From positions 174,628-238,627 of the forward strand of contig NZ_JBFONT020000005.1 of assembly GCF_040779325.2 (NCBI RefSeq): a stretch of DNA of 64,000 nt, given 5' to 3'. The DNA is from Aestuariibius violaceus (GTDB lineage: Bacteria > Pseudomonadota > Alphaproteobacteria > Rhodobacterales > Rhodobacteraceae). Numbering within the stretch: the first letter of the stretch is position 1; the number at the start of each line of letters is the position of its first letter. Positions 8,694-16,432 of this stretch are shown piece after piece. A program made the translations under genes and the position numbers. The notes under the pieces were generated by a model. The model was not told where the DNA came from, searched no databases, and worked only from the letters and a program-made list of their open reading frames with translations.

Positions 8694-9398
8694 ATGGCAA
8701 ATAGCGCACTTATCATACTGACGTCGCACGATCAGATCGGTGAAACCGGCACGGCGACGGGGTTCTATTGGGAAGAGTTGGCGGTGCCCTATTGGGCGTT
8801 GCGAGATGCAGGCTATGCCGTCGATATCGCGAGCGTCGCGGGCGGGGCGCCTCCTGCGGATCCGTCGTCGGAAAAGACGGAGGGCCGCCCTGCAGCTGTT
8901 CAGCGTTTTCTGGACGATGCGGCTGCGATGACCGCGCTTCGGTCAGCACGGGCCGTGAGCGGGATTGCGGCGGACAGCTATGACGCGGTCTTCCTGCCCG
9001 GCGGGCATGGCACGATGTGGGATCTGGCACAGACGCCCGCCGTGGGTCAGGCAGTCGCCCGGGCCTACGAGGCCGGTGCCGTGGTCGGCGCGGTCTGCCA
9101 CGGGCCTGCCGGTTTGACTGAAGCGCGCCTGTCGGACGGGACGCCTTTGGTCAGCGGAAAGCGGGTCAACGGATTCACCGACGCGGAAGAGGCGGCGGTC
9201 GGGCTGACGGATGTCGTACCGTTCCTGCTGGAGACGCGCCTCAAAGAGCGCGGGGCGATCTTCGAGAAGACCGAGGAGAATTTCGCACCCTACGCCGTGC
9301 GCGACGGGCGGCTGGTGACAGGGCAGAATCCCAGCTCCTCTGCCCTGGTCGCTGACCTCATGCTGGAGGCATTGGCGGCGGAGGTAAATGCAGCGTGA
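8694..9398 (+). CDS. Type 1 glutamine amidotransferase-like (DJ-1/PfpI, Hsp31-like) protein
   Basis: This 234-residue DJ-1/PfpI superfamily protein has the nucleophile elbow AVCHGPAGL near residue 142, with Cys as nucleophile. A conserved N-terminal segment (TGFYWEEL) carries the acidic partner, and FLPGGHGTMWDL precedes the elbow, as in Hsp31/YdeA-type glyoxalase III or chaperone members. Such proteins often detoxify methylglyoxal or protect against electrophiles; the actual activity cannot be decided here. The start at 8694 has a perfect AGGAGG 8 bp upstream, so the in-frame ATG at 8568 is rejected. Control by the divergent LysR protein is likely. Confidence 0.88.
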   Translation: MANSALIILTSHDQIGETGTATGFYWEELAVPYWALRDAGYAVDIASVAGGAPPADPSSEKTEGRPAAVQRFLDDAAAMTALRSARAVSGIAADSYDAVFLPGGHGTMWDLAQTPAVGQAVARAYEAGAVVGAVCHGPAGLTEARLSDGTPLVSGKRVNGFTDAEEAAVGLTDVVPFLLETRLKERGAIFEKTEENFAPYAVRDGRLVTGQNPSSSALVADLMLEALAAEVNAA

Positions 9399-9405
9399 GG
9401 CGCCT

Positions 9406-10353
9406 TTAGCTCTCTCCCTCGCCCATCACCTCGCGCGCGATGATGCGGGCGAGGGGTTCGGCCTCGGCCACGGTCATGCCGGGCTTGAGGCGGGGGTCGT
9501 AGAGCATCTGGAGGAGCAGTTCATCGTGGGTCGTCAGGCGGCCGAATTCCTCGTCGTCGTTGAAGATCGAGGGGCGGGCCTGGGGGCTGTCATTGGCGAG
9601 ACCCATGCCTTGGGCCAGTTCCTCTTCGATGCAGCCATTCCTCAACAGCGTCGGATGTTCGGCGCGGATCACGGCGATGGCGCGGGAATAGGTGGATTTA
9701 CCCGGCTGGTCGGTGAAGGCCACGAGGATGCAGAGCGTGGAGCGCGGCATGTTCGTGACCTCGCGGATCAGGCTGTCGCTGATGCCAGGCGCGAGGCGGC
9801 GGAGGCGGGGGGCCGCGTTCTGGCGGCTTTCCTCGTCGAGTATGAGGATGTTGAAATTGGCGGCCGCCGGCGCGACCGAGACGGGGTGGCCCGTCAGCCG
9901 TTCGAGTTTTGCCGCATAGCGCGAGACGAAGGCGCGGTCGGCTTCGCGCTGGTCGGCGGGGACGCCCGCGCCGAAATCGACGGAGAAGCGCACCGGTTCC
10001 TCCCAGCGGCGCAGGCGGCTTTCGGTGGCTTCAGGGATGAGTGCGTCGGCTTCGGTCTTGTATTCATCGAAGAGCGCGATCTGGATGAAGTTGCGGGCCA
10101 GCTGGCGGGAATTGAACGGCGTGTCGGGGCCGCCGCCATCCTGACGGAGGAGGCCTTGCGTCAGAAGGCCCTGCTGGAGGCGGGCGTAATAGGTTTGCGT
10201 CGCCGGGTCGAGCTTGGCCTGCGGTGGCGGAGGCGGCGGCGGGGCAGGCGTTATGGGGGCGGGGTCGGGCGGCGGCAGCGGCTCCCCCGGAAACTCACAG
10301 GCGGCGAGCGCCAGAAGGCCGCCCGCCGCCAGAAGGGTCCTGCGCTTGGCCAA
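9406..10353 (-). CDS. DUF2927 lipoprotein
   Basis: The 315-residue precursor has a basic N-terminus, a hydrophobic stretch and a lipobox ending LALAAC (Cys19), then a proline-rich spacer, so it should be a lipoprotein. The body matches the DUF2927 pattern, including CIEEELAQGMGL followed by SIFNDDEEF. The start codon is TTG at 10353, three bases after the telA stop, so it is probably translated with telA. A second DUF2927 lipoprotein lies at 38017-39384 with the same CxEEELAQ...L..SxFNDD core. The HEELAQ/IEEELAQ element hints at a metal-binding or hydrolase fold, but no activity is known to me. Confidence 0.8.
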   Translation of the reverse strand: MAKRRTLLAAGGLLALAACEFPGEPLPPPDPAPITPAPPPPPPPQAKLDPATQTYYARLQQGLLTQGLLRQDGGGPDTPFNSRQLARNFIQIALFDEYKTEADALIPEATESRLRRWEEPVRFSVDFGAGVPADQREADRAFVSRYAAKLERLTGHPVSVAPAAANFNILILDEESRQNAAPRLRRLAPGISDSLIREVTNMPRSTLCILVAFTDQPGKSTYSRAIAVIRAEHPTLLRNGCIEEELAQGMGLANDSPQARPSIFNDDEEFGRLTTHDELLLQMLYDPRLKPGMTVAEAEPLARIIAREVMGEGES

Positions 10354-10356
10354 GGA

Positions 10357-11532
10357 TCAGGTGGCCCCCGTCGTGCCGTCTGAGGCGCGGGCCTTGGCGG
10401 AGGCGAGCGTGTTCTTCAGTTCGGTCTCCATCTTGACCAGTTCCTCCTCGGCGGCGGCGCGTCGGGCCTTGCCTTGATCGGCGATCTCGAGGCTTTCGTT
10501 GATGGTGGCGATGAGGTTCTGGTTGGCTTCCTTGACGGCCTCGATGTCGAAGACACCGCGCTCCATCTCTTCGCGGACCATGCGGTTGCTTTCGCGCAGG
10601 TTTTCAGCGTTGGCGGTCAGGAGTTCATTGGTGAGGTCGGTTGCCTCGCGGACGGCCTTGGCGGCCTCGGTCGAGCGCTGGATGGTGACGGCCTGGGCCA
10701 GCTGGGTTTCCCAGAGCGGCACGGTGTTGACGAGGGTCGAGTTGATCTTGGTAACGAGCGACTTGTCGTTCTCCTGCACCAGCCGGATCGAGGGGAGCGA
10801 CTGCATCGTGACCTGGCGGGTGAGCTTGAGGTCGTGGACGCGCCGTTCGAGGTCGTCGCGGGCGGAGCGGAGGTCGCGCAGTTCCTGTGCTTCCATCACG
10901 GCCTGCTCTTCGGGGGCGGCTTCCACCTCTTTCTCTTTCGCGGGGATCGTGTCGCTGTCGAGGTTGCCGATCTTGGCTTCGCCCGCGGCGATGTAGAGGG
11001 CGAGTTCGTCATAGAAGGCGAGGGTTTTTTCGTAGAGCTGGTCGAGGCTTTCGATGTCCTTGAGCAGCACATGCTCGTGCTTGAGCAGGTCGTCGGTGAT
11101 CCGGTCGATCTGGCCCTGGACGTCTTCGTATTTGGCCATGAACTCGGCGACGGGGCGGGCCTTGCCGATCAGGCGTTCCCACCAGGAGCGTTTGCGGTTG
11201 GGGTCAAGCTCTTCGACCGAGAAGCCGCGGATGGTGGTGACGATATCGCGCAGGGAGTTGCCCGCCGGGCCGACCTCCTTGTTCTTGACGTCGGCGAGCA
11301 TGGCCTGGCTGATCTGCTGCAGTTCGGCCTGGGCGGCGGAGCCGAAGGAGACGATCGAGTTCGTCTCGGTGATGTTGATCTCGTCCATCCGTTTGCGGAT
11401 CTCGGCGCTTTCGGCGGGGCCGGCCTGTTCCAAGGGCACAATCTCCTGAGCGGGTTCGGGCAGCGTCACGGCGGCAACCTTGACCACTTCGGCGGTATCG
11501 GCTTCGGCCTGTTGGCGGACGGTATCAGACAT
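10357..11532 (-). CDS. telA: Toxic anion resistance protein TelA family
   Basis: The protein has about 391 residues and is mostly alpha-helical and coiled-coil, rich in Glu, Ala and Lys, with the TelA/YaaN signature around LPSIRLVQENDKSLVTKINS (about residues 247-266) and TVPLWETQLAQAV. Members are linked to tellurite resistance and to envelope stress, often next to XpaC, as here and in Bacillus (xpaC-yaaN). The start at 11532 has AGGAGAG in front and overlaps the end of xpaC by 8 bp, so the in-frame ATG 120 bp upstream is rejected. It is the third gene of the putative minus-strand operon starting at 12619. Confidence 0.88.
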   Translation of the reverse strand: MSDTVRQQAEADTAEVVKVAAVTLPEPAQEIVPLEQAGPAESAEIRKRMDEINITETNSIVSFGSAAQAELQQISQAMLADVKNKEVGPAGNSLRDIVTTIRGFSVEELDPNRKRSWWERLIGKARPVAEFMAKYEDVQGQIDRITDDLLKHEHVLLKDIESLDQLYEKTLAFYDELALYIAAGEAKIGNLDSDTIPAKEKEVEAAPEEQAVMEAQELRDLRSARDDLERRVHDLKLTRQVTMQSLPSIRLVQENDKSLVTKINSTLVNTVPLWETQLAQAVTIQRSTEAAKAVREATDLTNELLTANAENLRESNRMVREEMERGVFDIEAVKEANQNLIATINESLEIADQGKARRAAAEEELVKMETELKNTLASAKARASDGTTGAT

Positions 11533-12421
11533 CTGAACTCTCCTGATTCTGGGCCAGCGCCCCTTCGCGCTGCAACCGGTCGCGCAGCACTTTGATTTCG
11601 ATATCCATGTCGCTGCGATCGTCCAAGAGCAGCGTTTCGGTTTTCTGGGCAAAGTTGCCCTGAAGATCGTCGAGGAGCGCTTCGTAATCCGCGCGCGCCT
11701 CTTCGTCTTTCTTGCGGCTGTAGAGCTGGGCGAACTTGGCCGTCGCGTCGCGGGCGCCCAGAAGGTAGACGCCCAGGAACTTGCGCGCGCCGGTCAGGTC
11801 GCGGGGGTCTTCCTCGACCGTGCGGATCATGCGGCGGGCGGTGGCCTGGAAATCAGCGACGCGTTCGGTCAGGCGGCGGTCGCGGAGCGCGTCGATCGTG
11901 GCCTGCATCTGGGCGAGATGCGCCTCGGCCTCGTCCACGACCTTGGCGACGCGGTCCTGCTGGAAGGTGTCGACGCCTTCGACGCGCTTGTCGCGGAGCG
12001 GGTCGATGCCGAAGGCCGCGATGTGGAGGCCGCCGGCCGCGAGGCCGTAGAGGATCGCGCCGATGAGGCCCGCATCCTTGCTGAAGGCGGCGAGGCCGAT
12101 GCCTGCGGCGGTGAGCGCCGAGGCGAAGAGCTTGCGCGGGATCGCAGGGCGGCGGGCGACGGCGCGTGCGTTATACTCGGCCTCGGCCCTGAGCCCGTCC
12201 CGGATGAGATACGCGCCGAGGGCGAGAAGGCCGCCCGCGGCAAGGCCCGTGACGAGGGTGACAGGGCCGCTGGTGAGCGAGGTGAAGACAACGGCCACCG
12301 GCGGCAGGAACATCAGGTTGGCGCGCGCGCCTGCCGGATCGACCCCGCGGGAGAATTGCGGAGAGGACGTTTGATCGCCGCCGGCGCCGGGCGAGTATTT
12401 GCCGCCGAAGCGCTTGGCCAT
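11525..12421 (-). CDS. XpaC-family membrane protein (5-bromo-4-chloroindolyl phosphate hydrolysis protein)
   Basis: The 298-residue protein has a soluble N-terminal tail, hydrophobic segments at about residues 36-70 and 90-125, and a long helical C-terminal half (FQQDRVAKVVDEAEAHLAQM...). This is the layout of XpaC proteins, which are found next to TelA. The historical name refers to a colony phenotype; the biochemical role is unknown. Its ATG directly follows the stop of the 65-aa gene and its end overlaps telA, so the three are translationally linked. A membrane partner of TelA is the best inference. Confidence 0.82.
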   Translation of the reverse strand: MAKRFGGKYSPGAGGDQTSSPQFSRGVDPAGARANLMFLPPVAVVFTSLTSGPVTLVTGLAAGGLLALGAYLIRDGLRAEAEYNARAVARRPAIPRKLFASALTAAGIGLAAFSKDAGLIGAILYGLAAGGLHIAAFGIDPLRDKRVEGVDTFQQDRVAKVVDEAEAHLAQMQATIDALRDRRLTERVADFQATARRMIRTVEEDPRDLTGARKFLGVYLLGARDATAKFAQLYSRKKDEEARADYEALLDDLQGNFAQKTETLLLDDRSDMDIEIKVLRDRLQREGALAQNQESSDV

Positions 12422-12619
12422 CTAGAGCCCCCCGAGCAGGCCGGTCGTGACGCCAAGCATCAGTAGGAGGAGAGCGACATAGGCGATCTTGCGGAACTGG
12501 CTCGACATCGGCGCGTCCTTTGGTGCGGCCTGGGCGACGGGGCGCAGGGCCGAGGAAATAATCAAAACGGTCACGGCGACAAGACAGATCGCCAGGATAA
12601 GCAGGATTAGCCGTGCCAT
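12422..12619 (-). CDS. Small two-helix membrane protein, first gene of xpaC-telA operon
   Basis: This 65-residue protein starts at ATG 12619 after a G-rich ribosome site. It has two predicted membrane helices, about residues 3-25 and 47-64, joined by a short polar linker (ALRPVAQAAPKDAPMSSQFRK). The TAG stop is directly abutted by the xpaC ATG. I do not recognise a named family. The arrangement suggests a membrane subunit or regulator for XpaC/TelA. A longer version starting at 12775 would extend into rluB and is rejected. Confidence 0.7.
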   Translation of the reverse strand: MARLILLILAICLVAVTVLIISSALRPVAQAAPKDAPMSSQFRKIAYVALLLLMLGVTTGLLGGL

Positions 12620-12686
12620 AAGGCCCCCCTTTGCGCCCAACTTAGGGCGCCCGGGCGCAGTTTGCGAGTGGTTCTGCGATGCGGCG

Positions 12687-13475
12687 TCAGCGGCGTGGCT
12701 TGCGGGCGCGGTGCGGGGTGCGCTGGCCGGGCGCCGGTTTGGGCTTTTCAAGGCCCAGCTGGTCGCGGAGGACACTGGGGCGGACCTCGATCACTTCGCC
12801 CGGCTTCAGGGTGCCGAGTTGGAACGGACCATAGCTGACGCGGATCAGGCGGTTGACGGTGGTGCCGAGCGCCTCCATCGCGCGGCGGATTTCGCGGTTT
12901 TTCCCCTCGCGCAGGCCGATGGTGAGCCAGGCATTGGCCCCTTGCTGGCGGTCGAAAGCGGCCTGCATCGGCTGGTAGGCGGTGCCGTCGACGGTGATGC
13001 CCTTGCGGAGTTCATCGAGCTTGGCTTCGCTGAGGGCGCCGTGGATGCGGACGCGGTACTTGCGGAGCCAGCCGGTGGACGGCAGTTCGAGGCGGCGTTT
13101 GATGCCGCCGTCGTTGGTGAGGAGCAGCAGACCCTCGGAGTTCAGGTCGAGGCGGCCCACCGTCATGACGCGGGGCATGTCGTCCGGGAGGGCGTCGAAG
13201 ATCGTCTTGCGACCCTGTTCGTCTTTCGCCGTGGTGACCAGGCCTTGCGGCTTGTGGAAGAGCCAGAGGCGGGGTGGCTCGGGGGCTGCGATCGGTTTGC
13301 CGTCGACGGTGATCCTGTCCTTGTCGGTCACGTTGAGCGCCGGGCTGTCGATGACCTTGCCGTTCACGGCGACGCGGCCGCCCGCGACCATGCGCTCGGC
13401 CTCGCGGCGGGACGCGATGCCTGCGCGGGAGAGGACCTTGGCGATGCGGTCGCCGGGAGGGGTCTGGTCGGCCAT
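12687..13475 (-). CDS. rluB: Ribosomal large-subunit pseudouridine synthase (RluB/RsuA family)
   Basis: This enzyme of about 262 residues has an N-terminal S4 RNA-binding domain (RIAKVLSRAGIASRREAERM, residues ~10-29) and the pseudouridine synthase core with the catalytic motif GRLDLNSEGLLLLTNDG, in which the Asp is the nucleophile. The C-terminal tail is basic, as in RluB. It should convert a uridine in 23S rRNA (U2605 in E. coli numbering) to pseudouridine. The start at 13475 (MADQTPPGDR) is chosen because the S4 domain begins soon after; a start 78 bp upstream would overlap tadA. It is divergent from tadA. Confidence 0.88.
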   Translation of the reverse strand: MADQTPPGDRIAKVLSRAGIASRREAERMVAGGRVAVNGKVIDSPALNVTDKDRITVDGKPIAAPEPPRLWLFHKPQGLVTTAKDEQGRKTIFDALPDDMPRVMTVGRLDLNSEGLLLLTNDGGIKRRLELPSTGWLRKYRVRIHGALSEAKLDELRKGITVDGTAYQPMQAAFDRQQGANAWLTIGLREGKNREIRRAMEALGTTVNRLIRVSYGPFQLGTLKPGEVIEVRPSVLRDQLGLEKPKPAPGQRTPHRARKPRR

Positions 13476-13551
13476 GGGGCGGGGGTAGTGGGCGGCGCGG
13501 CCGGGTGCAATGGGGTTGTCAGCCTTTGCCGGAGGGGTCACCAAGCGGGCC

Positions 13552-14001
13552 ATGGTGTTTCGAAGCGATATGGATCTGGCGCTGGAGGAGGCGCGAGCGG
13601 CTGCGGCGCGGGGTGAGGTGCCCGTGGGCGCGGTGATCGCGGATGCTTCGGGGCGGGTCGTGGCGCGGGCGGGAAACCGGACGCGGGAGTTGAACGATCC
13701 GACAGCCCATGCGGAGATGCTGGTGATCCGGGAGGCCTGTGCCTTGGCGGGGCGCGAGCGGCTGACGGGGTATACCCTGACGGTGACGCTGGAGCCCTGC
13801 GCGATGTGCGCGGCCGCAATCGCGGCGGCCCGGATCGGGCGGCTGGTCTACGGCGCGGCGGACCCGAAATCGGGCGGTGTGGCCCACGGGGCGCGGGTGT
13901 TCTCGCATCCACAGGCGCATCATGCGCCGGAGGTGATTGATGGGGTCGGGGAAGAGGAAGCGGCGGCGTTGCTGCGGGAATTCTTTGGGGAACGGCGTTA
14001 G
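13552..14001 (+). CDS. tadA: tRNA-specific adenosine deaminase (A34 to inosine)
   Basis: This 149-residue cytidine/deoxycytidylate deaminase-fold protein has the zinc and catalytic motifs HAE (residues 53-55) and PCAMC (82-86), with ARIGRLVYGA following as in TadA. It deaminates the wobble adenosine of tRNA-Arg(ACG). ATG 13552 is used; ATG 13570 (MDLALEEA) is an equally good start. The stop codon shares bases with the stop of the convergent serine hydrolase (TTAG at 13998-14001). Confidence 0.9.
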   Translation: MVFRSDMDLALEEARAAAARGEVPVGAVIADASGRVVARAGNRTRELNDPTAHAEMLVIREACALAGRERLTGYTLTVTLEPCAMCAAAIAAARIGRLVYGAADPKSGGVAHGARVFSHPQAHHAPEVIDGVGEEEAAALLREFFGERR

Positions 14002-15065
14002 GCCTCTATCCCTGCGAGGACGATCTTGCGCAGGACGAGGGTCGGGTTCAGCCATTGGTCGTCGGTGTTGTAGTTGCCGGAGAAGGTGACGGCGGTGAGG
14101 TTCAGGTCGGGGATGACGTAGAGGCGTTGGCCTCCGTTGCCCTGGGCGAAGAGCGTTTGTTTCCAGTCGCCCGTTGCCGGGACCGGCTGGCGGCCGAGAT
14201 ACCATTGGTGGCTGTAACCGAGGCCGAAGCTGGTTTGGGTTTGCGGAGTCATGCAGCGGTCAAGCCAGCTTTGCGGGAGGATGTCGTTGCCGGTGCGGAC
14301 AGCTTCCCCGATCCGGGCGAGGCCGGGAGCGGTCAGGCGGAGGCCGGAGGCGGCGGAGATGGTGCCGTCCGGGCCGGCGTTCCAGTCGAAGGTGTCGATG
14401 CCGAGCGGAGTGAAGAGGGCTTGCTGGGCGAAGGCGTCCAGCCTTTGGCCGGTGCCTTGTTCGATCAGGTAGCCGAGGAGGGCGGTGCAGCCGCCGTTGT
14501 AGGTCCAGGCGGTGCCGGGCTCGGTGACAATGGGACGGTCGAGGATGAAGCGGTAGCGGTCGGGGGCCTGCTCCATCGCGATCTCGCTGTTGGCGGGGTC
14601 TGTGTAGGGCAGGTCTTCGTTCCACTCGGTCCCTAGGGTCATGTTGAGCGCGTGGGCGATGGTCCAGCTGGCCCGGGCGGGGTCCTCAGTGAGATCTGGG
14701 TATTGCGGAAAGGCGTCGAGGAGGGGGGCCTCGGGTGGCGGGACGTCCCCGTTTGCAAGGGCGATGCCGTAGAGCAGGCTGGTGATGCTCTTGCTGACGG
14801 AGCGGAGGTCGTGGAGCGTTTCCGGGCCATGATCGACGGTGCCGAGGGGGCGGCCCCAGTTTTCGTCGGTACCCGGGAAGTAGGCTTCGAGCGCCGTTTC
14901 GCCGTTCTGGAGGACAAGGACGGAATGGAGGCCGTCGAGGAGCCCGGCTTGATGGCCGAGCGTCAGGCGCTCGGCGACATCGGGGGCAAGGGTCTGCGTC
15001 AGGCTGGGGGTGGGCAAAAGGGTGGCTCCGGCTGTGAGGAGGAGGGTGCGGCGGGTGAGAGGCAT
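13998..15065 (-). CDS. Exported serine hydrolase (beta-lactamase/class C PBP-like)
   Basis: The 355-residue protein has the SxxK motif SVSK near residue 90 and a YNG tripeptide (YxN) near residue 182, the catalytic pair of the beta-lactamase/DD-peptidase/esterase superfamily. The N-terminus (PLTRRTLLLTAGATLL) combines RR with a hydrophobic run and looks like a Tat-type signal. It is probably periplasmic, cutting a wall peptide, beta-lactam or ester; the substrate is not evident. The start at 15065 is chosen because it begins the signal peptide. It is divergent from ftsW and its end overlaps tadA by four bases. Confidence 0.82.
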   Translation of the reverse strand: MPLTRRTLLLTAGATLLPTPSLTQTLAPDVAERLTLGHQAGLLDGLHSVLVLQNGETALEAYFPGTDENWGRPLGTVDHGPETLHDLRSVSKSITSLLYGIALANGDVPPPEAPLLDAFPQYPDLTEDPARASWTIAHALNMTLGTEWNEDLPYTDPANSEIAMEQAPDRYRFILDRPIVTEPGTAWTYNGGCTALLGYLIEQGTGQRLDAFAQQALFTPLGIDTFDWNAGPDGTISAASGLRLTAPGLARIGEAVRTGNDILPQSWLDRCMTPQTQTSFGLGYSHQWYLGRQPVPATGDWKQTLFAQGNGGQRLYVIPDLNLTAVTFSGNYNTDDQWLNPTLVLRKIVLAGIEA

Positions 15066-15268
15066 GGCGTCGATCCTGCAGGGCTGAGGCAAGCGTAGGG
15101 GGAACTGTGTCACCTGCCAAGAAGAGTGAGGGCCTTCGGCCCGGGGTCACAGTAGAACCGGCGAAGCTTTGCGCGGGGGCAAATAAGCGTTGGCCTGAGC
15201 GCGGTTCATGGGCTATGCAACACGAATAGACCCCGCAAAGGGGCGGAACGAGGCATGAGCGGTACTCC

Positions 15269-16432
15269 ATGACGGAAATGGTCTATGGGGCGGTCCCGCA
15301 TACGAGCGGTGATCCGGTACTCCCAAGATGGTGGCGGACTGTCGACCGGTGGTCGATCGGGTTCGTTCTGGCGTTGTTTGCGATCGGGTTGCTGCTGGGG
15401 TTCGCAGCCTCGCCGCCGCTCGCGGAGCGCAACGGGCTGGGGCCATTTCACTATGTGACCCGGCAGGCGGCATTCGGGATGATGGCGCTGGTCGTCATGG
15501 CGGTGATGTCGATGATGTCGCCGGTGCTGGTGCGGCGTCTGGCGGTGCTGGGCTTCCTGGTGTCCTTCGTGGCGCTGGCTTTCTTGCCCGTCTTCGGGAC
15601 GGATTTCGGCAAGGGCGCGACGCGGTGGTATTCGCTGGGCTTTGCCAGCGTGCAGCCCTCGGAATTCCTGAAGCCCGGGTTCATCGTCGTGACGGGCTGG
15701 CTGATGGCGGCGTCGAGCGAGATCGGCGGGCCGCCCGGCAAGAGCTATTCGTTTGGGTTGGCTCTTATCATTTGCACCCTGCTCGCCCTGCAGCCGGATT
15801 TCGGACAGGCGTGCCTCGTGCTGTTTGCCTGGGGCGTGATGTATTTCGTGGCGGGGGCGCCGATCGCTTTGCTTGTGGGCGTGGGAATCCTGGTCGTGCT
15901 GGCGGGCATGTTCGCCTATGGCGGGTCGGAGCATTTCGCGCGCCGGATCGATGGGTTCTTGGCGCCGGATGTCGATCCGACGACGCAGCTGGGCTACGCG
16001 ACGAACGCGATCCGCGAGGGCGGGTACTTTGGCGTTGGTGTCGGCGAGGGGCAGGTGAAATGGTCGCTGCCCGATGCGCATACGGATTTCATCATCGCTG
16101 TGGCGGCCGAGGAATACGGGTTGGTCTGCGTGCTGGTCATCATCGTCCTTTACGCGGCAATCGTCGGGCGGTCGCTGGTGCGACTGATGAAGGAGCGGGA
16201 TCCGTTCATCCGGCTGGCGGGCGCGGGGCTGGCTTGTGCGTTCGGCGTGCAGGCGATGATCAATATGGGCGTCGCTGTGCGGCTCTTGCCTGCCAAGGGG
16301 ATGACGCTGCCGTTCGTGAGCTATGGCGGGTCGTCGATCATCGCGGGCGGGATCGCGATGGGGATGCTGTTGGCCTTCACGCGGTCGCGGCCGCAGGGGG
16401 AGATCGCCGACGTATTGGGCCGGGGCCGGTGA
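15269..16432 (+). CDS. ftsW: FtsW, septal peptidoglycan glycosyltransferase/flippase-type SEDS protein
   Basis: The 387-residue SEDS protein has about ten membrane helices. Recognisable elements include FGTDFGKGATRWYSLGFASVQPSEF shortened here to KGATRW and QPSEFLKP, and the C-terminal segment LPFVSYGGSSI. It polymerises lipid II at the septum together with FtsI. The end overlaps murG (GTGA), starting a run of coupled genes. Upstream lies a divergent serine hydrolase, not mraY/murD, so the dcw cluster is interrupted here. The start could also be ATG 15278. Confidence 0.95.
   Translation: MTEMVYGAVPHTSGDPVLPRWWRTVDRWSIGFVLALFAIGLLLGFAASPPLAERNGLGPFHYVTRQAAFGMMALVVMAVMSMMSPVLVRRLAVLGFLVSFVALAFLPVFGTDFGKGATRWYSLGFASVQPSEFLKPGFIVVTGWLMAASSEIGGPPGKSYSFGLALIICTLLALQPDFGQACLVLFAWGVMYFVAGAPIALLVGVGILVVLAGMFAYGGSEHFARRIDGFLAPDVDPTTQLGYATNAIREGGYFGVGVGEGQVKWSLPDAHTDFIIAVAAEEYGLVCVLVIIVLYAAIVGRSLVRLMKERDPFIRLAGAGLACAFGVQAMINMGVAVRLLPAKGMTLPFVSYGGSSIIAGGIAMGMLLAFTRSRPQGEIADVLGRGR

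Noticed and set aside
15328..16428. Upstream in-frame extension of murG across ftsW
   Set aside because: Composition is that of a shifted frame; GTG 16429 overlaps the ftsW stop and starts just before the MurG glycine loop.
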